From positions 2,728,001 through 2,792,000 of the forward strand of contig JAALGY010000033.1 of the NCBI GenBank assembly GCA_032358165.1: 64,000 bases of DNA, given 5' to 3'. Every line of letters starts with the position of its first letter. The stretch's first letter is position 1. Below the pieces are notes generated by a model. That model was not told the origin of the DNA and made no database searches. It saw nothing but the letters and a program-made list of their open reading frames with translations. This document shows, one piece after another, positions 25,341 to 37,531 of the stretch. Source of the stretch: Diplosphaera chodatii. Its lineage: Eukaryota > Chlorophyta > Trebouxiophyceae > Prasiolales > Stichococcaceae. The translations under genes and the position numbers were made by a program.

Positions 25341-27064
25341 ATGCAGCAGGTCGCAAGCAAGAGCGTGGCAGTCCGCCTGGAGCTGGGCGCCAGCCGCAGC
25401 GTGCAGCAGGCGTGCAGGCCACGCCGCTGCGCGGTGAGGGCGGCAGCCTATCAGCAGGAAAGGCAGCTGCCGCAGATGACAGCCGCCGCGGCTGCGGCGG
25501 CGCTGCTGCTATCCGCGGTGAGTTGAACGGCCCTTGGCTCTTCGGATCACCTCGACCTGCGCGCAGCACGTGCAGCCATCGATCGTGTGTTGCTGCTGCA
25601 GACGCGGGAAGCAGGTATGTCATCAAGCAGACAACGGATCATGCTGCAGTATCGTTTTGATCTCGGGCTGGGGTGCAACATTACCGTTGGCAGCTCAGGT
25701 CGCACAGCTTGTGTTGCCGGCTTTGCCATATCGCGCCTCTCACAGCTCGTGCACTGTGAAGCAGGTACAGCCGGCGGTGGCAGCTTCAGGTCCCACATTG
25801 TTCGAGTCCAACGCGCAGAACGTGCAGGAGCTCCAGGTGCGCTGAATGCGTGCACGGCTGCCTGCGCGCAATGTGATAGTTCTGTGCAATGGCCAGGGGA
25901 ACGCAGCCGTCCAGCATCTCACTCTGGAAAATGGCAGCACGCACCTACTGCATGCTTCACGTACATGTGTGCATTAGACAACGAGACACATTTTTGCTGC
26001 AGGACATCATTGCCGCACGCGGCAAAGGCCTGCCCGAGTTGATCGATGTGCCAGAAGCAAAGGTGACGATGCGTTCGCCTGCGATGTGTATTATCTTTCG
26101 ATGAAAGGGGCTTCCGCTGGTTGAATATTCGGGGTGCAGATGCTGTCCTGGCACCTGTGCTCAGGAAGCCGTCAAGGCGGCGGCGGATAAGCCACTGGAG
26201 AAGATCCAGGGTGTCATCAAGCAGACGCAGGACGCCATCCCCGACTCTGTACCCAATCCGCTGCGTGAGAGTCGCTTCCGGTCTGCATCACCAATGAGCC
26301 GTAGCATTCTTTAACAACACACACCGCATGTTTCATCATCTCAGTCAACCGTGATATCGCCAGCATTTTGCTGCTACCTACACCACGGCGTGTTTGTGTG
26401 CACGCAGCTGCGGCGAAGAACGTTCTGCCAAACGTGAAGCCGCAGGAGTTCGTACAGAACGCCCCGCAGGCGGTCAAGCAGGCCGTCCCCTCAGCACCCA
26501 GCCTCCCCTCAGCCCCAGGTGACGGGCGCTGCAATACCATTGCATACACAACCCACCCTGCGTCTGCTTCCGCATTGTTGCTGCCTGATCACATCTGTGC
26601 ACCAGATGTTGATGTCACGACCCGATGCTCTCCTATGTGGCAGCTGAGGGCCCGAGCCAGACGACGATCCTGGGAGCAGTGGCCGTGGTGGTAGCCGGCG
26701 GTGCTGCTGTCGCGGCCGCGGGGAAGCAAGGCGAGCTGCCCAGCTCAGGCGACCTGCAGGCTGGTGCTTCGCAAGCCGCGGATGCTGCGAAAGGTGGCTG
26801 TGCGCCCGTGCAGATCTGGCCCTCGTGTTCCTGCGTGCTCTCAGCTCAGACACGCTGTGACATGCAGCAGTGCAGTTAGTGCACCAATCATCAACCCTGA
26901 TCAGTCCTGGTTCGCGTGCAGACGCTGCCGGCAAGGCGGCCAGCAAGGCAGAGTCCGCAGCAGAGAAGGCACCACAGTCCGCAGAGGAGGCGCAGCAGGC
27001 GGCCAAGCAGTCTGCCTCCGAGGCTAGGGAGTGGATCAAGAACTGGCGGAATAAGCAGGCCTGA
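25341..27064 (+). CDS. Unrecognised plastid-type protein with one membrane segment and Ala/Lys/Glu-rich tail
   Basis: I do not recognise the family. Exon 1 (25341-25519) starts at the first ATG, is basic and Ser/Ala-rich, and ends in a hydrophobic Ala/Leu run. With the AVQPAVAA that follows (next exon ~25768), it resembles a bipartite chloroplast/thylakoid-lumen targeting sequence. Later short exons encode PTLFESNAQNVQELQ, DIIAARGKGLPELIDVPEAK (~26003), EAVKAAADKPLEKIQ (~26165), NVLPNVKPQEFVQNAPQAV (~26418) and, after ~26645, one hydrophobic segment TILGAVAVVVAGGAAVA. The last exon (~26925-27064) is Ala/Lys/Ser/Glu-rich like LEA or apolipophorin-type amphipathic helices and ends in WIKNWRNKQA. 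All joins keep frame at CAG/GT borders, so it is probably a real gene of about 230 residues. Function unknown. Confidence 0.65.
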
Positions 27065-27440
27065 GTATCTTGGTGTTGTGATCATGGTGGTTGTTGTGAC
27101 CTATTGTAGGTAGACAGCGCGCACCAATATTGCCTTTGGCACATCAGTTCTCAGAACTCTTCTGTTGACTTCAATCGACCATTGGTCAGTTTTAAGAGGC
27201 TCGCGACCCAATAGGCCGACCACTCGCGTGCAGGCCTGCAGGGTCACACTGGAAAGCAACAGCGCCACCCTGTACTGGAACAGTCAGGCCCTGCGATGAC
27301 CAAGCACTGCTCACAACTTGACTTGTGAACTGATCTTACGCTGACCACCAGAAGCAAAGGCCACGCGTGCAAGTTTGAAGTGTGGCTGAGGCTCAAACAT
27401 CAAGCACAAGGCAGGAGCAGTATACAAGTCCCTCTGGCAA
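27065..27440 (+). other. Intergenic, 3' UTR and promoter
   Basis: Lies between two plus-strand genes. I see no ORF of substance and no RNA gene. Confidence 0.5.
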
Positions 27441-28550
27441 CATGCATGTCACCATGTGGCCGTGCCAGAGTACGCAATGCAATCTGATGCCTACAGGTGA
27501 GCGTTATGTAGCTCTCAATCATTGCCATATCAGGTCGCCATACCAGATCACCGCCTGTGCGACCGTGGAAACAGCGGCCAGTTTGTTGCAGGTCGGTCCG
27601 CGGCGCCGCGCTCCCAGTCCAGCCTCGTGCAGCCGTGCCTCGTGCACCAGCAGCAGCTCTTCAGACCTTGCAGACTCCGGCAGCAGCAGCAGCAGCAGGC
27701 TGTGTGCGCGCAGAAGGGGTTCGGATCCGGGCAGCCGGTAAGCGTGGCATGCTGCACGGCGCATGCAGCAGGGGCAGCAAGTCCACTGAGATGCCTGCCT
27801 GCCACGCTCTACTCGGTACGCATACTTCTGTTTGTCCTGACAGAAAGGGAAGAAGAGGAGCAAAGGTCCAGGTGGAGGCTGGTACAATGTTGCTGATGCT
27901 TCGGACTTTCAGGTGCGGCCCCACAGCAGCCTGGCTAGTCATGCGTGCTGCAGTCGGGGTGCCAGAGACAGTCAACCTTTCAAAGTGACAGCAATCCACA
28001 AATTGCATGCAGGACGGCAAGATGATCAAGTCGGTAATCATGCCCGGCAACAAGCAGGCAATTGTGGTGTATCGGCTACCAGATGGCCGCGTGTACTGCT
28101 CGGACGCCAACTCAACAGCATTCGAGTTCCCACTCAGCAACGCCAAAGTCATCACAGACGGTGCGCGCTTGATAGCATACGGTCTCGGTGTGTTTAGGCA
28201 GTACATAGCATGCAGTGTCAAGCATGCAATGCGACTGTTGCAGGCGGCAGTCCACAGATCGAGGTGCCACTAGACGGCACAGTGTACGAACTAGAGACAG
28301 GAAATGTGAGCTCTGACGATGAGTGTGAAATGTCGTACACATTGCCTATCTGCTTGGTGGTTGGACTCAGTCAGCGTACGGCGATGGTGCCATGCCAGTG
28401 TGTGGCAACATGCAGGTTGTCAAATGGTGCCCAAAAAACAATCCGCTGCGGTTGGTGCTTGGGTCACTCAAAAGCAATCAGCCGGCAAAGAACCTGAAGG
28501 TGTATCCCGCCCAGGAGGACGACGAGGGCAGGATATATGTGAATGTTTGA
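27441..28550 (+). CDS. PSB33/TEF5-like thylakoid protein with degenerate Rieske fold
   Basis: Exon 1 (start 27441; later ATGs at 27453 and 27486 also possible) ends in phase 1 at a GTGAGC donor. It joins in frame to exon 2 (~27592-27739), which begins RSAAPRSQSS and has a Gln run: a plausible transit peptide. Exon 3 has KGKKRSKGPGGGWYNVAD. Exon 4 (28010-28180) has MIKSVIMPGNKQAIVVYRLP then DGRVYCSDANSTAFEFPL. Exon 5 has PQIEVPLDGTVYELETGN. Exon 6 has VVKWCPKNNPLRLVLGSLK and ends at 28550. The order and the VPLDGTVYxLETG block match Rieske-domain-like plant PSB33/TEF5 proteins, which support photosystem II stability and state balance. The two CxH/CxxH iron-sulphur ligand motifs are absent, as expected for that family. 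Assignment rests on motif memory, not a search. Confidence 0.62.
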
Positions 28551-29120
28551 TGAGGCATGCACCCCTGCCTATGCTATCAACAGTCAGGTTGGCGGCACGC
28601 AACAACATTGTCGTGCTACTAGCAGCATTTTCGCCATGCAATGGCAGAACATCTCTAGCCGCCTGAGAGGTTCAAAATGGCCGCCCAGCAACTTCTTCAG
28701 ACGAGCTCGGCATGCAGTGCACCCGTTACGAGGCGGCCCGCATCCAGTGCCACCATGCCACGTCATGCTGACGGTGGGGCAGACCAGCACTCATGCTGGC
28801 ATCACAAATGCCATGTGCACGTATCAGTCGGCTGCTGCACCGCTGATATGGCACCTGCTTGCGTTGATTGTCTCACTTGATACTGTTCTGTCGATCAAAG
28901 AGGATTATAGGCAAGATTGTCGTAACGACACCAGAGTTTTGATCAGGCCATTTCGGTGTTCAGGCAGCCTGTGGGATATCAACTTAACGACGGACCACAT
29001 GTGCGAAGCTAGCCATCTGTGATCATGGCCAGCCCACAATAGATTGTTCGCAACGCACAGGAGCACCAAACCTTGCTCAGATCACAGCCGCGCACCCATC
29101 AGTTTTCGCGGACCGACAAC
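28551..29120 (+). other. Intergenic region
   Basis: Between the PSB33-like gene and the methyltransferase gene. A short ATG-led frame at 28677-28880 has biased Ser/Ala content but no splice partner that I can support. Otherwise nothing is seen. Confidence 0.4.
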
Positions 29121-31113
29121 ATGGCCGTGGCCGCCGTGCTGGAGCGCGTGTATCAGATGATCTTCGGAGTGCTAGTCGTCCTAATGGAACGCGGTCTGGT
29201 CCCAGATTTTGTCATCAGGTCCAGAGCACTTATTGCATGCCGCCCATGACCACATGAGAAAACCGCAAAGTTATGGCAGTGAGGCGAGCTGACCGCCATA
29301 TATCACACGTGTTCACACTGTTGCATGCTGCAGAATGGGAATCCGGGCCCTACTTACCAAGCGCTGGGCAGAGGTGTGGCATCCGCTAGGGGCAACATCA
29401 CAATGTACAACGGCACTGCTTGTGCGGCGGAAATGTAGCTGCTGGGACCCGTGCACTTGGTGACTAACATCTCAATTGCGTTCATAACAGACGAGTGCCA
29501 GCGGCGAGGAGTACCAACGGAAGCTGCAGGCCTTTGTGGACGAGCTCAAAGGCATGCCTGTGGCGGTGCAGACTCTGGCAGCGAATGAACAGCACTATGA
29601 GGTGCAGTGGCTGCAGAAGCAATTGCACATGTTCAGTGTATGTTCTCGTATGTGGCTTGGCTTCATTCGTGAGAGTTCGTCCTGCAGGTTCCCACCGAGT
29701 ACTTTCTGCTGTGCCTGGGCAAGCGGCTGAAGTACAGCAGCTGCCTGTACCCATGCGCAGACACAACGCTGGATGAGGCAGAAGAAGCCATGCTGCGTGA
29801 GTCGTTCATCTGGTCAACCGATCGGTCAACACCAACCCCAGTGCCCACAGGTGCTTACAAACTGAGAGCCAGGCCTGCTTCCCTCGACACCGTTGCAGGC
29901 CTGTACTGTGAGCGTGCGCAGCTGAAGGATGGGCAGACGGTGCTGGAGCTGGGCTGCGGGTGGGGCTCGCTGTGCTTGTACCTGGCGGAGCGGTACCCCC
30001 GCAGCGAGATCACCGCGGTGTCCAACTCCAAGACGCAGAAGCAGCTCATCATGCAGCGCGCAAAGGACCGGCGGCTCACCAACCTGAAGGTCAGCCGCCT
30101 GCTGCTCAGCAGAAGGGCCTCGGTGCATGACGGCTTCAATGTGCATGTTTTAGTTGCTTCAAAGCCTCTGGCAAAACTGAGTCTCGTGGTCGCTGGCAGG
30201 TTATCACTGCGGATGTGGTGGACTTTGACGCTCCTGCCGGGGCATTCGACCGTGTGATGAGCATAGAGATGTTTGAGCACATGAAGAACTACAAGGTGAG
30301 CAACTGTGGCGCAGAGCTATTTCTGCCATGCTTCGTGCAGATGCTGTGCTGCAGTGGTGTGATGCTCCAATGCGTTTGCACAGGTGCTGATGGGGCGGAT
30401 CAGCACGTGGCTGAAGCCTGGGGGCCTGCTGTTCGTGCACATTTTTGTCAGCAATGCACTGCCCTACCATTTTGAGGTGCGGTGCACTATGTGTGCCTCA
30501 TTGTACCAATGCACAGTGCATACCTCGACCCAGCTGAAGCTGTCAGGCCTTCAGGCACTGGCAACATCCCACGCTGCAGGTGCAGAATGAGGACGACTGG
30601 ATGGCGAGGCACTTCTTCACAGGTGGCACCATGCCGTCCAGCGACCTGCTGCTGCACTTCCAGGTGAGACGCAGTCGTCATGCTCATTGCCAGCACATGA
30701 CCGGTAGCTACCGGTGGGATGCCGGCTGATAGATTCACCCCCAAGTGTATCCCTGCTGCAGGACGACTTGGCAATCCAGCAGCAGTGGTACATCAACGGC
30801 AGGCACTATTCCAGGACATTGGAGGACTGGCTGAAACGAATGGATGCGCAGAAGAAGCATATAATCCCACTCTTCCAGGTAACTATTGTCTTTGCTCCTG
30901 TCAGCATCTTTCCATAGAAGTCTCTGCCACATCATCACGGCCTTGATGCTGGTGATGCAGGACACGTACGGCAAGCAAAACATGGTCAAGTGGTGGGTGC
31001 GATGGCGCGTCTTCTACTTGGCGTGCTCAGAGCTCTTTGCGTTCAGGGGCGGCAGCAAGTGGGGCGTTGGTCATTACGTTTTCCAGACCAAGCAGCCGGC
31101 AGCACGAAGATGA
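29121..31113 (+). CDS. Cyclopropane-fatty-acid synthase/coclaurine N-methyltransferase-like SAM enzyme
   Basis: SAM-dependent methyltransferase of the CFA synthase superfamily. Exon 1 starts MAVAAVLERVYQMIFGVL and continues with LVPDFVIR; a second has MGIRALLTKRWAE (~29336). NEQHYE joins across an intron to VPTEYFLLCLGKRLKYS (~29585/29688). The SAM-binding motif I LELGCGWGS lies at ~29942, with AVSNSKTQKQ (~30017), VVDFDAPAGAFDRVMSIEMFEH (~30215), ISTWLKPGGLLFVHIF (~30400), a substrate-side MARHFFTGGTMPSSDLL (~30600), and QQQWYINGRHYSRTLEDWL (~30780). The stop at 31113 follows FRGGSKWGVGHYVFQTK. The architecture without an N-terminal extension matches the coclaurine N-methyltransferase-like branch found throughout plants and algae, where the substrate is usually not alkaloid and is unknown. 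Bacterial-type cyclopropane synthase activity cannot be excluded. Confidence 0.88.
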
Positions 31114-31553
31114 GCCATTGTGAACACCGTTGGGTTGGCGCGCACGCTGCGAATCGTGCTCCACGTTCAAAGGGAATCGAAAGTGTCGACTGCCAAATGG
31201 CAACGCCAATTTTTCGCACGACGGCAGGGCCCTTTCGCAGCTGGCACAGGCCGAAGGCCCCCTGGTTGTGGACAAACTTGCAATTGCGATGGTGTGGCGA
31301 TGTGACTCCACATCATGCAGCTTCGACTCAGCCAGACTGTCGGCGAGCTTGTGTCTGTGAAGCCAAGCGCCACGCCCGAGTTGCACTCGACTTGCTTGAA
31401 TGGATCGCTCGCCTGGCAATGCAGGCTGCTTGTTGCTGACATTGCGATAGGGAGCGCTTCAGACGCTCTTAAGCAGACTGTCACATAAGCGAAGGCGTGA
31501 GCCTATAAACATGTTCGAACAGCGCTCAGCTGGCAGCAATGTGATCTGAGCAC
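31114..31553 (+). other. Intergenic region
   Basis: Between two genes on the same strand. No coding or RNA signal recognised. Probably the methyltransferase 3' UTR and the golgin promoter. Confidence 0.5.
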
Positions 31554-34500
31554 ATGAGCGAGAAGCGGGGCTCGGTATGGGGCAGGTTCTCGAGCGTCGC
31601 CTCTGGCGTGCAGAATAGGGTCGCAAAGCTCACTGATGAAGCGTTCAACCAGGCAGCCGACTTCTTGGTGGGTGATTGTATGACACTTGAATTGTTGTAC
31701 CAGTGCCCCGCCCATTGGTCACCCACAGGCATGCGCACGGGAACGCAGGAGCCCGGCAAGGATGCGGACCAGCAGCAGAACCGGGACGGGCAGCAGCAGG
31801 GCGCTGGCCTGCTGCAGAGGGCGGTGTCCCAGCTGGCGCCACCGCCCGAGCGTGCAGCCCATCAGCCGCACAGCCAGCCGGGCCTGCCGGTGCCGACACA
31901 GCCAGTCGTGCCGCAGCCAGCGTCTCAGCCTGCACTGCAGCCGGCATGGCCACCAGCAGCGCAGCCGTTGCCGCAGGCAGCACAGCAACCACCAGCGCAG
32001 CCCGCATCTGTCGGCGGCAAACCAGCATCTGGAGCAGCTGTTTCGACAGAGTCACGTCTCGCTGCTCTGAAGGCTCGGCTTGCTGAGGACAGGGCACGCA
32101 GTGGCAAGCTGCCGCCCGCCAGGTCCGCACCTGAGGCAGTTGCTTGCGGCATGAAGAACGTGGCGCATATGCATGCTGTTTGTAATAAGCATCCTCATCT
32201 GGTCTGTGCAATTCATTCGCTGACATGTGACAACGCAGGGGCACGGAACAGCAACGTACTGCGCCTCCTGCGGCCGGCAACTCGAACACCAGCAGAACCT
32301 CGAGTATATCACACACGCCGCAGCCGGATCGCCAGCCCAGCAGCAGCGCTGGGGTCACTGACCTGCAGCCGCAGCCAGAAGCCGTGCCTGGCACTCTACC
32401 CGCTGACGCCAATGCCAGCGCCACCTCAGCGCCTGCCGAGGAGCCTCCTGCAAGTAATCCGGGCGGCAGCGCGCCGCAGCACCAGCAGGGCAGCCATGCA
32501 CAGCCGCCGCCTGCGGCCCCTCCAGCGAGGGCGCCCCTGCAGAACGGCACGGAGCCCGGGGTGCCCTCAGACGCAGCGGAGGTCGCCAAGCTGCGGGGCC
32601 AGCTGCAGTGGCTCAAGGCACAGCTGGTCGCCTCGGCGGCCTCGGCCGAGGAGGACGCCGAGCGCCAAGCGGCGGCGGCTGGTCAGCAGGCCGCGGCGCT
32701 GCAGCGGGAGCGGGACGAGCTGCAGGCGGAGCTGGCCACCGCGCAGCAGCAGCAGGCCGCAAAGCTGGCCGCTGTAGCGGAGGTGGGCAGCTTTCTGAAA
32801 AACCTACATATTGCAGGTTGCCCAGGAGTGGTGCCACCGTTCCTGGCGTGCTGCGTCGGCAAGCTGCCCATCAGGCGGTGCACTTCCTGAAGCGCATCAT
32901 CGTTCAACGGTGGCGCTGCCCTGTGACATGCTGCAGGCGGAGGACAGGCTGCGCGACGCGGAGGACGACTGGGAGACGCGCCTTGAGGCGCATGCAGCCG
33001 AGGCAGCAGCCCTGCGCCAGGAGCTGCAGGCGCTGAGAGAAGCCTCGCCGCAGCCTCCAGCAGACGCATCACCGCCAGCTGGTGCGGATGCCGCAGAGCT
33101 GGCCAAGCAGCGGGAGGCAGCTGAAAGGGCCGAGGCGCAGCTGAGCCACTGGCAGGCGGTGGCGGCAGCCGCTCAGGCGGATGTGCAGCGGCTGCAGGCT
33201 GAGCTGGATGCGGCTCAGCATGCCGGCGTGCCCGACGCCGCCGGCACGAACACAGACGGAGCGCTGCGCGACGCACAGCAGGCCGTGGACGCCGCACAGC
33301 AGCAAGCGAGCCAGGCGGCAGCAGAGGCAGAGCAGCAGCGGGCGGCTGCAGCGGCTGCAGCGGCAGACGCCGAGGCTGCTCGGCAGGAGCTGGACGCGCT
33401 GCGGCGGCGTGCGCACAGCCTCGAGGGCAGCGCAGCCGCCGCCGCTGCCGAGCGGCAGCGAGCCCAGCAGCAGGCAGAGCGGTGGCAGGCGGCTGCAGAT
33501 GCGGCCCAGGTGGCTGCCGCAGATGCGGAGCAGCAGGCACAGGCGTCGCGCGCAGCTGCGGACGGTGCCACATCGCAGTGCGAAGCGCTCACAGCACAGC
33601 TGGCCGCTGAGAGGGAGGCACATGCGGCGGCGCAACAGCAGCTGTCCCACCAGCAGGTGCGTATCTTGCACAGTGGGTGATCTGTGCCCGGCAGACAGGC
33701 TGGCACATGCAAGGAGGACATACTGTGTGCACGAGGCTCCTGCATGGTTGTGCCTGCTGCTGAACCTCGGATGCATGCTACGCAACAGGCGGCCTCAGAT
33801 GCGCAGCAGCAGCTGGAAGCGGAGCTGGACGCCGAGCGGCGGCGTGCAGCCGAGCTGCAGGAGGCGGCGCAGCGGGCGCAGGACGCCGCGGAGCGGCACC
33901 AGCAGCTGGCGGCCGAGGGAGCCGCGCACATTGGGTGCGGCGCTGCACGCGTCCACCAGTTGCGCTTTTGCCGGCCGAGCCGCCCCGAATGCTAGACTGG
34001 ACCGAATTGTCTGGGTCGTAACAGTGCCACGGTCCTTGCAGGGAGCGCGAGGCGTACTGGCAGGAGCAGCTGGAGGCGCTGCGGCAGTCGCAGCAGGCGG
34101 CGCAGTCGGAGGCGCGGCAGCTGGGGCAGCAGCTCGAGCAGCGGGGCCAGGAGCTGCTGCAGCACGAGGAGCGCGCGGCTGCGGCCGCAGACGAGGCGGT
34201 CGCCGCCGCCGTTGCGGACCGTGATGCGGCGTGGCAGCACAGCCAGGACCAGGCCGCTGCTGCGGCGGCGGCGGAGCGCAACGCCGTGTGGCAGCGGGAG
34301 GTGCACGCGGCGCAGCAGGCGCAGCAACTCCTGCAGGCGCAGGTGGGGATCCACCAGGGCGCCACGTGTGCCACTGGCGAAGCTGCCTGGTCTTTAAACA
34401 GTGTCACCCGCTGGACTCACATCAAAACCATGCCTCTGCTGCAGGTGCAGCAGCTGCAAGGGCGCCTGGAGACAGCTGAGGCAGCAGCAGCAGCGGCGGC

Positions 34501-37069
34501 AGCACCGCCTGACGGCGGCGGCGGCACGGCGCTGGAGCTGCAGCAGGCGCGGGCACAGGTGGACGTGCACAGGCAGCGCTGCGAGGAGCTGCAGCGGGTG
34601 CGCATGTCAACAAACACTGTTGCTCCCTGTGCCGGACATGTGCACCAGGTGCTGGCCAGTGTGTATCTACAACACGCTGCCAACACAAGAGCCATCATGT
34701 GGCCAGACCTAATGATCTTCATGTGCAGGAGCTGGAGTCGCTGCGAGCAGCGCCGCCGGCAGCGACTGCCGGTGCCCCGCAGGCTGAGGCAGAACTGCGC
34801 GCGCAGCTCCACGCCGCACGGCAGGAGGTGTCACGCCTTCAGGTGGGGTCCAGCCAGCATCAGCCGCCCCGCGTTGAAACTGATGACACCGCTGCTTCCG
34901 CTGGCGCTTCCTGCCCATGTTTCCCACCAACGTTGCACATGCCCACGACCTGCAGGAGCTGCTCCAGCAGCAGCAGGGCGGCCAGGGGGAGGGCGCCCAG
35001 CTGGCGGAGGCGCGGCAGGCGGTGGCGGCGGCCGAGGCCGAGCGCGACCGCGCCAAGGCCCAGCTCGCCAGGTGCCGTGCACTGCACATGGCAGCTGAAG
35101 CGCCTCAGTCTGGGTGAACTGCGGAACATGCCATTGAGCCTACGACGCTGATGGTTCGACATGGTGGACCAGAACGCCGGGCCGGGCGCTGCCCTGTGCG
35201 CGGGTGTGCAGTGTGCGCAGCCTCAGGCCCTGAGCGGGGGGGTGCGGGGCCCGCAGGATGAAGACGGCGATGCTGTCGGGGCAGGAGGCGGACGACGAGA
35301 AGCTGTCGTGGCGGGTGGACGCGGAGGTGCGCCTCCGGCTGGAGGAGGTGCGCGGCGCCGAGACCGCCCGCTCGGCCGCGCTGCAGGTCGGCCGGCTGTC
35401 CCCAGGCTCCAGCATGCATGTCGCGACTACGTGCTGCAGTCCGTGTGGTCGTGCACTCCAGCATGATCCCTGCTGTGTCCATGACTGACACCATAACAGA
35501 CTGGGCAATGTGAGGGGCCTTCTCCCGCAGGAGGAGCTGGCGGCGGCGCGGCGGCAGCTGGCGGAGGCGGCCGGCTGGCGGGACGCCGTCGCCGCCAAGG
35601 ACGCCGAGCTCGCCACGCTGCAGGCGGGTGCCGTGGTGCACACTGCTTGCGCACACCACGCGCTCACCCTGCTACGAAGCATATGCTGCACAGGAAGACC
35701 ACAACGATGTGGCATAGTGTGCCATCATAGCGGGAAACGAACTGTATTTCCTTGTGCTGCAGGGTGTGCTGGGGGAGCTGTCCTACGAGTCGGATGCTGC
35801 GGAGCGGCTGCGCGCCGAGCTGCGGGGCGCCAATGCCGAGGCGGGGCGGCTGCGCGCCCGCCTGGAGGCGGACGCCGCCCGCCTGGCAGCGGCCGAGCAG
35901 GTGCCGCGCCGCCGTGCCGCCTCACGCAGGCCTTGGGCCGTGATGGGTGACAGCGTGCAGCAGGACTTCAGCGTCCTCAGCGACGGCTTGTGCAGATTGT
36001 GATTGGTCAAGCCGTCGGGGCGGTGTGCAGGCGTGCGCGCGGCTGGAGGGGGAGGCGGCGGCGGCGGGGGCGCGGGAGGGGGAGCGCCGCGCGGCGGAGG
36101 GCCGCCTGCAGGAGGAGGCCGCCATGCTGCGCCGCACCCTGGGTGCGCCGCCGCCCCACAGTCCGCGCTGCCCAAGATGCTCCCCCTGCCTTGCCCCCTC
36201 TGCCAATCCAGTGCTGATGCACTGCTGCAGCTGCCACTGTGCGTGCTGGACATAAGCCAGAAGAGGCTGGGTCAAGCACTCTGCTGATGTCACCACCCGA
36301 TGCGTTGGCCTGCGATACGACAATCCTCCTCCGCACCTGCAGCGGAGACGATGAAGCGGGTGCGGCTGCTGGACAGCGACACGGACGCCATGGTGGACCG
36401 CCGCATCGTGGTGAAGCTGCTGACCACGTACTTCGAGCGCGGGCAGCCGCCCGACGTGCTGCAGCTCATGGCCCGCATGCTGGGCTTCTCGGGTGCGCCG
36501 GCAGCGCCGCCCACTGCCAGCATCGTGCCCCAGGCTGCTGCTGCTGGTCCTGCTGGGTGGCCCTCGATCTGACCGCACCTGTGCCTGTAGAATGGTGTGG
36601 CTGACATTACCTTGCTGTGCTCCACACAGACGAGGACAAGCGGCGCATCGGCGCGGCGCGGGGCCAGCGCAGCATGCTCAAGGCGGTCGCCACGGCGCCG
36701 TTCCAGCTGGTGCGCAGCGGCGCCTCCCTCGTCGCGGGCGCCGCGCAGGAGGGCGTCGCCTCCCCCCGCTCCGACGCCGGCGGCGGCGTCGCTGATCAGT
36801 GGTGCGCATCGCATGCGTGGCAAAGACTGCAGTTGAGCAGGCTGGACACAGCTGGTTACAGCCTGTGCGGCTCGCTTGAGCTGGCTGTCCGCCTGTCAGC
36901 CCGCAACTCCTTGCTGCCCCCGTGCAGGATCGACTTCCTGATCCAGCAAGCAGAGGCTGCCCAGACGGAGGCCGAGGGCTCAACCCCCCAGCCTGGGATG
37001 CAGCCCAGCAGCAGCATGGCAGCACAGGGTGCAGCAACACCCGTGTCAGACCCAGCTGCAGCGCATTGA
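31554..37069 (+). CDS. Golgin-type coiled-coil protein with C-terminal GRAB-like domain
   Basis: Golgi tethering protein candidate. The N-terminus (MSEKRGSVWGRFSSVASGV then NRVAKLTDEAFNQAADFL) is amphipathic, as in golgins. It is followed by a Gln/Pro-rich linker (31730-32130) and a further Pro/Ala/Ser linker (~32240-32570). A very long Ala/Glu/Gln/Arg coiled coil then runs over many exons (~32570-36120: AEVAKLRGQLQWLKAQL, LEAHAAEAAALRQELQAL, ERQRAQQQAERWQAA). The C-terminal block MVDRRIVVKLLTTYFERG then PPDVLQLMARMLGFS and DEDKRRIGAARGQ (36387-36665) matches the GRIP-related Arf-binding (GRAB) domain of GMAP-210 and plant golgin candidates GC3/GC4, which binds ARF1-GTP on cis-Golgi membranes. 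It ends at 37069. Exon edges inside the coiled coil are approximate because the composition is repetitive. Confidence 0.85.
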
Positions 37070-37460
37070 GCGCAAACGGGCGCCTAGGTTTTGCAGCCGG
37101 TCAAAAGCACTAGCATGTGGCATGAGGTTTGCGCGATGTGTCAAAATCATATGGGATTGCAGCGTCCGTTCTGTGAACTGTACAGCAACTCTGCCCTTCA
37201 GACGAACATAGATAGTGTGTACAAGGTCAGTTGGGTTTTCAGGGCACCATGTGCGCATTGATAGGCGCTTTGGCCATGGCAGGAAGCAGATGGCTGCCCG
37301 GCTCCAGTGTGGCAAGAAGCTGTGTTCCTACCTCTGCAGCTATTCATTCCATTTGTGCTCATCTCACGCTTGCAATTTCTGTAGAGGCAGCGTCAATGAT
37401 CAGAATGGGACCGGAATTTCGCCGTTCTCACAATCATGCTGTGCTCCTTGCAGCAAGCCA
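37070..37460 (+). other. Intergenic region upstream of the U2 gene
   Basis: Golgin 3' UTR followed by spacer. No ORF or structured RNA recognised before the upstream element at 37461. Confidence 0.5.
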
Positions 37461-37476
37461 GACCCATAACTGAGCC
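37461..37476 (+). promoter_or_regulatory. Upstream element of the U2 snRNA gene
   Basis: The 16-bp sequence GACCCATAACTGAGCC lies 55 bp before the U2 5' end. Nearly the same sequence, in matching orientation, precedes the U1 gene (GACCCATAACTAGAGCC) and the U5 gene (CACCCATAACTAGGGCT) at similar distances. This marks it as an snRNA upstream sequence element. It differs from the plant USE consensus. No TATA box is evident here. Confidence 0.8.
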
Positions 37477-37531
37477 AGCTTTGTGCGCTCGCTCCAATGC
37501 TCCAGACCCAGAGGCCAGCCTGTGATCAAGC

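Noticed and set aside
27441..28550. Functional Rieske ferredoxin
   Set aside because: The CxH and CxxH cluster ligands are missing from the readable exons.
33069..33931. Cys/Ser-rich minus-strand ORFs opposite the golgin
   Set aside because: Complement of the coiled-coil codons (CAG/GCG). No motif, and the sense strand has the golgin frame.
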